From positions 1 through 20,138 of IMG/VR virus record IMGVR_UViG_3300025132_000411: a stretch of DNA of 20,138 bases. One strand, 5' to 3'. Origin of the DNA: a virus. Position 1 is the stretch's first letter. Each line of letters opens with the position of its first letter. Positions 6,258-13,477 of this stretch are shown piece by piece. The notes below the pieces were generated by a model, which saw nothing but the letters and a program-made list of their open reading frames with translations, ran no database searches and was not told the origin of the DNA. A program made the position numbers and the translations under genes.

Positions 6258-6394
6258 GGACCACGGACCAAAGACACCGATCAAAGACAAAGACATCATG
6301 ATCGTGATCCAAAGACAATAGCCAATAGCCCATGGACCAAAGACAAAGACACAAAGACATTACGATCGTGATCATGATCTGTGGCTCATGGTCC
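6258..6394 (+). repeat. Iteron-like block: CAAAGACA words, GGACCA words and GATC cluster
   Basis: CAAAGACA occurs seven times, at 6269, 6282, 6288, 6310, 6338, 6344 and 6352 (first base of each), all on the + strand. GGACCA occurs at 6258, 6265 and 6334, with an inverted TGGTCC at 6389. The 12-mer GGACCAAAGACA is exact at 6265-6276 and 6334-6345. GATC occurs at 6279, 6300, 6306, 6364, 6370 and 6376, and GATCGTGATC is an exact direct repeat (6300-6309 and 6364-6373). Palindromes ACGATCGT (6362-6369) and GATCATGATC (6370-6379) lie at the right end. This resembles an iteron array as in replication origins, but no initiator gene is visible. Confidence 0.65.
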
Positions 6395-6440
6395 TTGTAA
6401 CCCCGCTGTAAAAATAAAAGGACTTTTTACTATATACCCC

Positions 6441-6469
6441 TTTACTTTTACTATACTATCCGTTAATAT
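6441..6469 (+). promoter_or_regulatory. Probable sigma70-like promoter
   Basis: TTTACT at 6441-6446, a 17-base spacer and TAATAT at 6464-6469 lie in a very AT-rich stretch before the gene at 6516. Other -10-like words nearby (TATACT at 6452) lack a well-spaced -35. The leader then contains the 6494-6504 inverted repeat and a consensus ribosome site. Confidence 0.45.
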
Positions 6470-6493
6470 AATAAGGTATTTTATATTTATTTA

Positions 6494-6510
6494 GCCCTTA
6501 GGGCAGGAGG
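6494..6510 (+). promoter_or_regulatory. Inverted repeat abutting AGGAGG ribosome site
   Basis: GCCCT-T-AGGGC (6494-6504) is an 11-nt near-palindrome directly followed by AGGAGG (6505-6510) and the ATG at 6516. The same layout, an 11-nt inverted repeat then a consensus Shine-Dalgarno, is seen before the gene at 3660 with a different sequence. Confidence 0.45.
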
Positions 6511-6515
6511 TAAAA

Positions 6516-6764
6516 ATGTCAAATACTAAAACTAAATCTAACGCTACCGTTAATGCTAACCCTAACCCAGCCGTGCTTACGGTTGACGTTAGTAAAGCTA
6601 GAGTTGAGGGAGCTAACTTTAACCAGACCCGCCTTAAAAAAGCGAGTAAGGCTAAAACCCGTAATGACTTAGTAGAAATTTATACTACCCTTTTTGGTAG
6701 TAATAATTACCGTAGCCATTTAAACTACGATATTAAAAAGGGAGCTATAGTACTAGAGAGCTAG
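6516..6764 (+). CDS. Hypothetical 82-aa protein on an isolated transcription unit
   Basis: I do not recognise this protein. The first 30 residues are low in complexity and rich in asparagine, threonine and alanine (NTKTKSNATVNANPNPAV), then comes a basic stretch (RLKKASKAKTRNDLVEIYTTLFGS) and a short tyrosine/asparagine tail ending IVLES. A flexible tail plus small basic helical domain would suit a nucleic-acid-binding or regulatory protein, but this is a guess. The start is very secure: consensus AGGAGG five bases before the ATG. It has its own promoter-like site and a strong terminator 20 bases after the stop. It stands alone between two non-coding stretches, which suggests strong, separately controlled expression. 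Confidence 0.82.
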   Translation: MSNTKTKSNATVNANPNPAVLTVDVSKARVEGANFNQTRLKKASKAKTRNDLVEIYTTLFGSNNYRSHLNYDIKKGAIVLES

Positions 6765-6782
6765 TACTACCCTGAGCCAACT

Positions 6783-6805
6783 AGGGGGCTTGCGCCCCCT
6801 TTTTT
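6783..6805 (+). terminator. Intrinsic terminator
   Basis: AGGGGGC (6783-6789) pairs perfectly with GCCCCCT (6794-6800) around the loop TTGC and is followed by a T-run to 6805. It lies 18 bases after the stop of the 82-aa gene and ends that unit. Confidence 0.9.
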
Positions 6806-6820
6806 ATACCCGAAAAAGTT

Positions 6821-6834
6821 AGTAAGTACTTACT
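6821..6834. repeat. Perfect 14-bp palindrome
   Basis: AGTAAGTACTTACT is identical on both strands. It lies just downstream of the terminator and could be a binding site for a dimeric protein. Confidence 0.6.
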
Positions 6835-6839
6835 TACGC

Positions 6840-6881
6840 GTCGCACTGCGTGCGACACATCGGCGTCGCCTACGGCGACGC
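6840..6881 (+). repeat. Two tandem GC-rich hairpins
   Basis: GTCGCAC-TGC-GTGCGAC (6840-6856) and GCGTCGCC-TAC-GGCGACGC (6863-6881) are perfect stems of 7 and 8 bp with 3-nt loops, six bases apart. No T-run follows either. Their GC content contrasts strongly with the surrounding AT-rich DNA. They could block transcription, form cruciforms or bind protein. Confidence 0.6.
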
Positions 6882-7020
6882 ACAGAGACCCAGGTTTACT
6901 TTAATTTTACTTTAGGACAAAGACACAGCGACCGTGCACCAAGGACAACTGGACGACCTGCCGAGTCCTCGCTTCGCTCGGACACAGACGACAGACAGAT
7001 CAACCCCCCACCCCCCTTAA

Positions 7021-7047
7021 TACGGCTAACGTATATAAGTAGCCGTA
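7021..7047 (+). repeat. Inverted repeat TACGGCTA / TAGCCGTA
   Basis: A perfect 8-bp inverted repeat spans an 11-base AT-rich centre. It lies about 95 bases before the gene at 7142, after the C-tract, and could be an operator for the late gene block. No T-run follows directly. Confidence 0.55.
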
Positions 7048-7141
7048 GCTAAGATTTTCAGACTCATTTACTATAAAAATTATCTTTTGAACTAAAACGC
7101 TATACCCTAAATTTTTTGCAAAATTTTTTTATAATATTGAG

Positions 7142-7516
7142 ATGTCTAAACGACTAACTAAATACTTTGAATCTATAAAAGAAGTTTGCCCTTATTCAGC
7201 CCCTTCTTATAAAAACGGTAAACTATTAGTATTTGACTACGACCCACAGTTAGTAGACGAATATTATCAAGTAATAGAACAGTATGACGCTATTATGTTT
7301 GAATGTCCCTCCTCGACGTCTCGCGACTCACTATTAACCATACTCGAAGACTTAGAAGACGAACGCCCTAACGCTATGTGGTTTTGGTCACACCCCATAG
7401 AAAAACATAACAGCACTCCTAAACCTTGTATAATTATGCAGAACAAAGTAAACTTGAAGAAGGCACGTAAGGAGTTTTTTAGTAAAATCAAAGATGATAG
7501 AGAATCTACTAAATAG
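7142..7516 (+). CDS. Hypothetical 124-aa protein
   Basis: I do not recognise this family. The protein has a basic N-terminus (MSKRLTKYFESIKEV), an acidic centre (DYDPQLVDEYYQVIEQYDAIMFE and ILEDLEDERPN) and a basic C-terminus (KKARKEFFSKIKDDRESTK). A hydrophobic PCIIMQ strand precedes the final helix. There is no convincing Shine-Dalgarno: a perfect TATAAT (7130-7135) lies six bases before the ATG, so the message could be leaderless or the site coincidental. It overlaps the large gene that follows by 23 bases and so probably opens the packaging and structural block. Confidence 0.72.
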   Translation: MSKRLTKYFESIKEVCPYSAPSYKNGKLLVFDYDPQLVDEYYQVIEQYDAIMFECPSSTSRDSLLTILEDLEDERPNAMWFWSHPIEKHNSTPKPCIIMQNKVNLKKARKEFFSKIKDDRESTK

Positions 7517-9575
7517 TTTAGCTAAATATCAAAGCGAAGAAGAGTATAAAAACATGCTCGAGGATATGAGTAAGGCACCAGCTGGATTTTTTCCATCTGA
7601 GTCTGTCGCGTCGCCCCGTGACCCTGGACCTACTGAAAAGCTACAAACTTACTTAACTGATTTATTAGGTAATAAATATTCAGCTAAAGGTCTAACCGAT
7701 GTTTTAAGTTTTGCCCCAATTAGTGGTAATATACTAGGTTACTTAGAAGGTAAAGAACTAGAAAAACAAGGTAACGTAGGTTTAGGTAGTTTAATACAGG
7801 CTGCCTCAGTTGCTATTCCTGGTGGTGCTAAAATACCTAAACCTAAAGTAAAACCTAAAATAGAACCGTTACCTAAAATAACGCCCACTAAAGTGGAAAC
7901 CACTAATACTAACCCAGACTTTGGTGATCTAGAACTAGATGGGTTTGAAGTAGTCGGCGGGTTACCCAAGTCTAGTAGAACTAACTTTACCAGTAACGCT
8001 GAAGCCAGATTGGCTACTAACCTTACTTTCCCTAAAGCTAATAAAAAATATAACGTTGAAGATTTAATAAAAAACACTATAGCTACCGCTCCTCCTAGTT
8101 TACGTAACAGTATCACTGAACAGTTTGATGACTTTGTTTCATCTAGTTTACGTAATAAAAAAGCCACGAAACAAGAACTATTAGACGATATGGGTAAAAA
8201 TACGCCTGTGTTTAAAGAAAACTACATGAACGACCCCGACGCTTTAGTTAGGGATGCTACGAACATGCACCATGGAAAGCATATGCCTAATATTCCTGGA
8301 ACTAATAGTTTCCCTGAATCATTATTTGAAGCTTCACTTTTAAATAAACCTACTTCAGTAATAGAAAAGTCTTTTTCTTTTAGCCACCCTAAGTACTCTA
8401 CTCTCAGTAACCCCATACACCCTGAAGTAGGTCTGGGTTCAGTAAACATAACCCCTAACGCAGGCAATATACTTAGGGATAACCCAAGTTTAGCTAATAC
8501 TCAAAACCGTGTTTTCCATTCAAGGGGAGCTATTTACGATGATGTAGGTGAAGAAGGAGAAAAAGTTTTTATAGCTGGTGAAGGACAGTCAGGCGTTTAC
8601 GGTAGAAACAATACGGTAAAAAGTGCTGAGGAGTACGCTAGTAGAAAAGGACGTTTTAGTCTTACAGAATCAGAAGAGCTTAGAGAAGGTCCGTTATCAG
8701 CTATACTTAATAGTGCAGACTCAGCTCAACCTACTTATATAGGTGAGTATGAATTAACTCCGTTTTTACGTAGACCCGAATTTAAAGATACTGTTAAAGA
8801 TTTAACTAAAACTAGAGCTGATGAACTTAAAAATATACAAGAAGCTGAAGCTTTAGGTGCAGGGTTTAGAGGCGGTATGAAAGAGGTTGAAGGTATAAAA
8901 ACTAAATACAGTAGACTCTTTATAGAAGCTACTGAAGGAGTTGACCCGCCTCCTAGTTTTACTCAAGTTGAAAATAAAATAAATGCAGCTGACAATAGAA
9001 TATTAGATCAATACTACCGTGTCTCAGATTTAGAAAACCAAATACAGTTTAGAACTATAGAAATAAACCGTAGTTATAACGATTTAATAAAACCTTTATT
9101 AAAAGGTGGGGATCAAGTAGCTGAAGGTAAACTACCTTTAGTTAAAGAATGGTTTCCGTTACACATGAAAACCAGCATGAACGAAGCTATAGAACAAGGG
9201 GCTGACTCTATATATTTCCCCGTTAATAGTTACGCAGTAGCTAAACAAACTGGTCAACCTTTACGACCTGAAAGAATACGTGAGTTTAAATACAGAACGG
9301 ATAGTTTTGAAGAAGCAGAGAGCCAAATGCTCCCTTACATGCCAGGAGAAACAGCTAAAAGTTTAGGGCGTTTTTACTATAACGAAACTAAAAGAGGCTT
9401 AAAACGTATAGAAGCTGAATACAATATAAAACTAAACGCTAAAACTATAAACGACGACAATAATAATGAATTTATAAAAGTAGCCTTAACCCCAGAAATA
9501 AAAGACGCACTCAAAAGAATACTATACAACCGTGGGGGGTTAGTAAGTATGATGCCGTTAAGATATGGAATATGA
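7494..9575 (+). CDS. Probable virion-internal/ejected protein with polyvalent-like C-terminus
   Basis: The product has 693 residues. Residues about 60-105 (a PxSGN...GxGxLIQAASVAIPGG pattern) resemble the small-residue-rich linker of phage internal virion proteins, and 112-135 is a Pro/Lys-rich spacer. Residues about 550-680, from WFPLHMKTSMNEAIEQGAD through SIYFP, YYNETKRGL and IKVALTPEIKDALKRILYN, resemble a domain I recall from large phage polyvalent proteins that are packaged and delivered with DNA. The tail RGGLVSMMPLRYGI looks like a conserved end signal. No catalytic motif is certain. The start may instead be the ATG at 7548, since no good Shine-Dalgarno precedes 7494. It ends 11 bases inside terL. 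The virion role is inferred from these patterns and position. Confidence 0.72.
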   Translation: MIENLLNSLAKYQSEEEYKNMLEDMSKAPAGFFPSESVASPRDPGPTEKLQTYLTDLLGNKYSAKGLTDVLSFAPISGNILGYLEGKELEKQGNVGLGSLIQAASVAIPGGAKIPKPKVKPKIEPLPKITPTKVETTNTNPDFGDLELDGFEVVGGLPKSSRTNFTSNAEARLATNLTFPKANKKYNVEDLIKNTIATAPPSLRNSITEQFDDFVSSSLRNKKATKQELLDDMGKNTPVFKENYMNDPDALVRDATNMHHGKHMPNIPGTNSFPESLFEASLLNKPTSVIEKSFSFSHPKYSTLSNPIHPEVGLGSVNITPNAGNILRDNPSLANTQNRVFHSRGAIYDDVGEEGEKVFIAGEGQSGVYGRNNTVKSAEEYASRKGRFSLTESEELREGPLSAILNSADSAQPTYIGEYELTPFLRRPEFKDTVKDLTKTRADELKNIQEAEALGAGFRGGMKEVEGIKTKYSRLFIEATEGVDPPPSFTQVENKINAADNRILDQYYRVSDLENQIQFRTIEINRSYNDLIKPLLKGGDQVAEGKLPLVKEWFPLHMKTSMNEAIEQGADSIYFPVNSYAVAKQTGQPLRPERIREFKYRTDSFEEAESQMLPYMPGETAKSLGRFYYNETKRGLKRIEAEYNIKLNAKTINDDNNNEFIKVALTPEIKDALKRILYNRGGLVSMMPLRYGI

Positions 9576-11079
9576 TTTAAGCGATCTCCCCGAAGACGTA
9601 CTAAAAGAACACCTAGAACTAACTGAACGTTTAAAAGAAATACAAGACGTTGAAAACAGTAAAGATAATTTTTTAAACTTTGTTAAGAGTCAGTGGCCAC
9701 AGTTTATTAGCGGTGCCCATCATAAAAAGATGGCGGAAGCGTTTGACCGTATAGCTAAAGGTAAAATAAAACGGTTAATAATTAACATGCCTCCGCGTCA
9801 TACTAAGAGTGAGTTCGCTAGTCATTACTTCCCCGCTTACTTAGTAGGACGTAACCCTAGTTTAAAAATACTACAAGCCACCCACACCGCAGACTTAGCA
9901 GTAAAGTTCGGGCGTAAAATTAGGGACTTGATGTTGACGGAAGACTTTCAAAGAGTATTCCCTGACGTACTAATAAACCCAGACTCAAAAGCAGCAGGTA
10001 AATGGGAGACGCAAGATAAAAGTAACCCTAAGTTAAAAGGTGAGTATTATGCTGCGGGTGTCGGGGGTGCGTTAGCTGGTAGAGGAGCGGACTTATTTAT
10101 TATTGACGACCCACACTCTGAACAAGACGCTATGAATCCTAAAAGTATGGAAGATACTTACGATTGGTATACTAGTGGACCCCGCCAACGTTTACAGCCA
10201 GGAGGAGCCATAGTAATAGTTATGACTCGTTGGAACGTTAATGACCTTACGGGTAGGTTACTTAAAGATGCTGCCCGTGATCCTAAAGCTGACCAGTGGG
10301 AAGTTATAGAACTACCCGCTATATTACCTAGCGGTAAAGCCTTGTGGCCAGAGTACTGGAATATTGATGAACTAGAAAGCGTAAAAGCTAGTTTACGTGG
10401 TGGACCTAAATGGCACGCTCAATACATGCAGAATCCTACGTCCGAGGAAGGTGCTTTAATAAAACGTGAATGGTGGATGACTTGGGAAAGAGACAGACCA
10501 CCGCCTTGTGAATATTTAATACAAAGTTACGATACCGCTTTTTTAAAAAGTTCAATGGCTGATTATTCAGCTATTACTACTTGGGGAGTTTTTTACCCAG
10601 AAGGTCAAATAGGTGATGAGTTTTACGACGGCACAGTACCACACATCATACTACTAGATTGTATTAAAGGTAGGTATAGCTTTCCTGAACTTAAAGCCGT
10701 AGCCTATGAACAATACAGTGAGTGGGAACCTGACGTAGTTATAATAGAAAGTAAGGCTACTGGTATACCGCTCACCCAAGAACTACGTAACTTAGGTATA
10801 CCCGTACAAAACTTTACACCTAGTAAAGGTAACGATAAAGTAGCTAGAGTTAATGCCAGTACCCCACTATTTGAGTCAGGTATGGTTTGGGCACCTGATA
10901 CTAAGTTCGCTTACGATATTATAGAAGAGTGTGCTGCTTTTCCTGCGGGTGATCATGATGACTTAGTAGACTCAACAACTCAAGCGTTACTACGTTTTAG
11001 GCAAGGTGGTTTTGTAAAACTGCCTAGTGATTACGAAGAAGACGATATATACTATAAAAGAAAAATAAGTTATTATTAA
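9565..11079 (+). CDS. terL: Terminase large subunit
   Basis: The product has 504 residues, of usual length, with both activities visible. The ATPase half has a Walker A-like loop MPPRHTKSE (75-83), Walker B LFIIDDPH (177-184) and coupling motif MTRW (220-223). The RNase H-like nuclease half has D323 (SYDTAF), E395 (IIESKA) and an acidic pair plus D469 in HDDLVDS (464-470). The enzyme cuts concatemeric DNA and pumps it through the portal into the prohead using ATP. It starts 11 bases inside the preceding gene and is followed 3 bases later by the portal gene, the canonical terL-portal order. All key residues are intact. Confidence 0.96.
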   Translation: MEYDLSDLPEDVLKEHLELTERLKEIQDVENSKDNFLNFVKSQWPQFISGAHHKKMAEAFDRIAKGKIKRLIINMPPRHTKSEFASHYFPAYLVGRNPSLKILQATHTADLAVKFGRKIRDLMLTEDFQRVFPDVLINPDSKAAGKWETQDKSNPKLKGEYYAAGVGGALAGRGADLFIIDDPHSEQDAMNPKSMEDTYDWYTSGPRQRLQPGGAIVIVMTRWNVNDLTGRLLKDAARDPKADQWEVIELPAILPSGKALWPEYWNIDELESVKASLRGGPKWHAQYMQNPTSEEGALIKREWWMTWERDRPPPCEYLIQSYDTAFLKSSMADYSAITTWGVFYPEGQIGDEFYDGTVPHIILLDCIKGRYSFPELKAVAYEQYSEWEPDVVIIESKATGIPLTQELRNLGIPVQNFTPSKGNDKVARVNASTPLFESGMVWAPDTKFAYDIIEECAAFPAGDHDDLVDSTTQALLRFRQGGFVKLPSDYEEDDIYYKRKISYY

Positions 11080-11082
11080 AAA

Positions 11083-13476
11083 ATGGCTATTGAAAAAACT
11101 CCAGTAAATATGCAGAACGGTGGTGAACCACCAGTAGAAGAGCAAGGTATATCAGTAGAACTACCAGAAGAAATGAATATACAAGGCGACCTTACTACCG
11201 CCTTTGAAATAAATCCAGACGGTTCAGTTAATCCAGTGATGGAAGAGATGAATATGTTAATGACTGAACATCAAATGAACTTAGCCGAAGTTTTAGACGA
11301 AGCTACTCTCAACACTTTAAGCACTGAGTTACTTTCAGCGTACGATGATGATAAAAGTTCTAGACAAGACTGGCTAGATACCTTTACTAAGGGTTTAGAT
11401 CTACTAGGTATAAAAACAGAAGAAAGAGAAGAACCATTCCCAGGAGCGACAGGTGTGCACCACCCGTTATTAAGTGAAGCCGTAACTCAGTTTCAAGCTC
11501 AAGCCTATAAAGAATTACTGCCCGCTGGTGGACCAGTAAAAACTAGGATTATGGGTAACGAAACATCAGACATACAAGCACAAAATCAAAGAGTAAAAGA
11601 ATTTATGAACTATCAAATAACTGAGGTCATGACTGAATATGACCCAGAGATGGATAGTTTACTATTTTACCTACCTTTAGCAGGTAGTGCTTTTAAAAAA
11701 GTATATTACGATAACCTACTGGGTCGTCCAACTAGCCGTTTAGTAAAAGCCGAAGACTTAGTAGTATCATACGAAACGACAGACCTTGAATCTTCCCCTA
11801 GATTTGTGCATGTAATTAGTATGACAGGCAATGATTTGAAAAAATCTCAGCTAAACGGCACCTACATAGACACAAAACTAGTTGAACCTAGTGCTGATAT
11901 TGAGTATAACGAGGCTAAAGAGAAGATGGATGAGCTACAAGGCATGTCTCCATCAATAAATGACTACGATGAATACACTATTTTAGAGTTTCATGTTGAT
12001 TTAGAGCTAGAAGGCATTGATAATTACGGTTTTGGTGTGCCTTATGTGGTAACTATACTTGAAGATGAGAGTAAAATACTCTCAATTAGGCGTAATTGGG
12101 ACGAAAATGACCCATTATTCCGTAAAAAAGAGTATTTTGTACACTATAAGTTCCTTCCAGGACTAGGTTTTTACGGTTTTGGGCTAATCCACATGATAGG
12201 AGGACTAACTAAGTCCGCTACTTCTATTTTACGTCAGTTAGTAGACGCTGGAACGCTTAGTAATCTACCCGCAGGGTTTAAAGCTAGGGGTATGAGAGTG
12301 CAAGGCGAAGATGAACCGTTACGTCCAGGAGAATTTAGGGATGTTGACGTTCCAGGAGGCGTAATACGTGACGCTTTAATGCCTTTACCCTATAAAGAGC
12401 CTAGTAGTGTGTTAAGTCAGCTATTAGGTATATTAATTGACTCAGGTAGAAGGTTTGCTAGTATAGCAGACATGCAAGTAGGTGATATAGGCAGTCAACA
12501 ACTACCCGTAGGCACTACAGTAGCTATGTTAGAGCGGGGTACTAAAGTGATGTCCGCTATACATAAACGTTTACACTACGCACAAAAGAAAGAGTTTAGG
12601 TTACTAGCGGGTATATTTAGTAAAAGCTTACCGCCTGTATATCCTTATGATGTTCCAGGAGCTAGTAGAGAAATAAAAGCTCTAGACTTTGACGATAGAA
12701 TAGATATACTACCCGTAAGTGACCCTAACATATTTAGTATGGCTCAAAGAGTTATGTTAGCCCAACAAGAACTACAGATGGCACAAGCAGCACCAGATAT
12801 ACATGATTTACGTGAGGCTTATAAACGTATGTACGAAGCCCTAGAGGTAAAAAATATAGAACTTATATTACCGCCACCAGCTCAAGTACCGCCCCGTGAC
12901 CCCATAAGTGAACAACAAGCAGCATTAACTAACCAACCTATTAAGGCTTTTGAGTTCCAGAACCATCAAGCATATATAGCAGCACATACAGCATTTTTAC
13001 AGAACCCACAGATGCAACAGAATCAAGGTGCTGCGATGATGATACAAGCTAATATACAAGAACATCAAGCTATGATGTATAAACAACAAATAGAACAAGT
13101 TATAGGTCAACCGTTACCTGATATGCAGAGCGGACCGTTACCGCCAGAAGTTATGAATGAGATAGCTAGTGCTGCAGCTCAAGCTACTCAGGTAGTAACA
13201 GGTCAAGCACAAGCCTTAGCTAATGCACAACAGATGGAACAAGTTGACCCTATAGTAAAACTCAAGGAAGCTGAAATACAACAAAGAGCACAAAGAGATT
13301 CACTTAGGGCTCAAGTTGATGCTGAGAGAATAAAATCAAATGAAGCGATAGCTGAAATGAAAATAGCTCAACAGCGTGAGGCAGCTGAAATGAAGGAAGA
13401 GGGTAGTATTCGTAAGGAATATTATGATAGACTAAAAGAAGTCAGAGAATCTGACACATTAACTAAAGGAGAATAA
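11083..13476 (+). CDS. Portal protein
   Basis: The product has 797 residues, at the long end for portal proteins. The core contains WLDTFTKGLDLLG and PFPGATGVHHPLL early on. About residues 475-510, GTTVAMLERGTKVMSAIHKRLHYAQKKEFRLL is a pattern typical of portals in many marine phages. The last 200 residues are rich in glutamine, alanine and methionine and likely form the helical barrel/crown plus a coiled coil that can enter the head. The dodecameric portal is the DNA channel at the capsid vertex and the docking site for terminase. The Shine-Dalgarno is weak (AAAAGAAAA), so translation may be coupled to terL three bases upstream. Its final codons contain the AAAGGAG ribosome site of the next gene. 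Confidence 0.92.
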   Translation: MAIEKTPVNMQNGGEPPVEEQGISVELPEEMNIQGDLTTAFEINPDGSVNPVMEEMNMLMTEHQMNLAEVLDEATLNTLSTELLSAYDDDKSSRQDWLDTFTKGLDLLGIKTEEREEPFPGATGVHHPLLSEAVTQFQAQAYKELLPAGGPVKTRIMGNETSDIQAQNQRVKEFMNYQITEVMTEYDPEMDSLLFYLPLAGSAFKKVYYDNLLGRPTSRLVKAEDLVVSYETTDLESSPRFVHVISMTGNDLKKSQLNGTYIDTKLVEPSADIEYNEAKEKMDELQGMSPSINDYDEYTILEFHVDLELEGIDNYGFGVPYVVTILEDESKILSIRRNWDENDPLFRKKEYFVHYKFLPGLGFYGFGLIHMIGGLTKSATSILRQLVDAGTLSNLPAGFKARGMRVQGEDEPLRPGEFRDVDVPGGVIRDALMPLPYKEPSSVLSQLLGILIDSGRRFASIADMQVGDIGSQQLPVGTTVAMLERGTKVMSAIHKRLHYAQKKEFRLLAGIFSKSLPPVYPYDVPGASREIKALDFDDRIDILPVSDPNIFSMAQRVMLAQQELQMAQAAPDIHDLREAYKRMYEALEVKNIELILPPPAQVPPRDPISEQQAALTNQPIKAFEFQNHQAYIAAHTAFLQNPQMQQNQGAAMMIQANIQEHQAMMYKQQIEQVIGQPLPDMQSGPLPPEVMNEIASAAAQATQVVTGQAQALANAQQMEQVDPIVKLKEAEIQQRAQRDSLRAQVDAERIKSNEAIAEMKIAQQREAAEMKEEGSIRKEYYDRLKEVRESDTLTKGE

Positions 13477-13477
13477 A

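Larger units (their letters stand above)
5953..6515 (+). other. 563-base non-coding region rich in repeats
   Basis: No credible gene fits here on either strand; minus-strand frames translate to cysteine/tryptophan-rich nonsense without ribosome sites. The contents in order are a 12-bp direct repeat (5982-6012), a 59-nt stem-loop (6024-6082), small inverted repeats at 6115-6127 and 6147-6176, a 7-bp-stem hairpin (6196-6219), a block of CAAAGACA and GGACCA words with many GATC sites (6258-6394), and an AT-rich promoter and leader (6400-6515). The composition from about 6230 to 6400 is purine/A+C-biased on the + strand, unlike neighbouring genes. Candidate roles are an origin, a packaging site or a non-coding RNA. 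Confidence 0.7.
6765..7141 (+). other. 377-base non-coding region with hairpins and C-tracts
   Basis: No supported gene lies here. In order it holds the terminator of the gene before (6783-6805), a 14-bp palindrome (6821-6834), two GC-rich hairpins (6840-6881), one more CAAAGACA word (6918-6925), a GC-rich purine/pyrimidine-biased patch, the tract CCCCCC-A-CCCCCC (7004-7016), an inverted repeat (7021-7047) and long A/T tracts up to the next ATG. Local GC content swings sharply compared with the AT-rich genes around it. Confidence 0.65.

Noticed and set aside
6081-6375. Minus-strand reading frames of 72 and 79 codons in the non-coding region
   Set aside because: They overlap each other in different frames, translate into Cys/Trp/Phe/Leu-rich low-complexity sequence, lack ribosome sites, and run against an otherwise all-plus-strand gene order.
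6258-6394. CRISPR array in the CAAAGACA block
   Set aside because: The repeated words are 8-12 bases with irregular or overlapping spacing and no spacer-sized unique segments.
7004-7016. G-quadruplex on the minus strand of the C-tract
   Set aside because: Only two G-runs separated by one base are present; a stable intramolecular quadruplex needs four runs with loops.
5953-7141. tRNA genes in the non-coding regions
   Set aside because: None of the stem-loops fits a cloverleaf with T-arm GTTC box and 7-bp acceptor; the hairpins are isolated.
7739-8467. Minus-strand frames of 142 and 81 codons within the 693-aa gene
   Set aside because: They are antisense shadows of a long gene with consistent + strand coupling to terL, and have no ribosome sites or recognisable domains.
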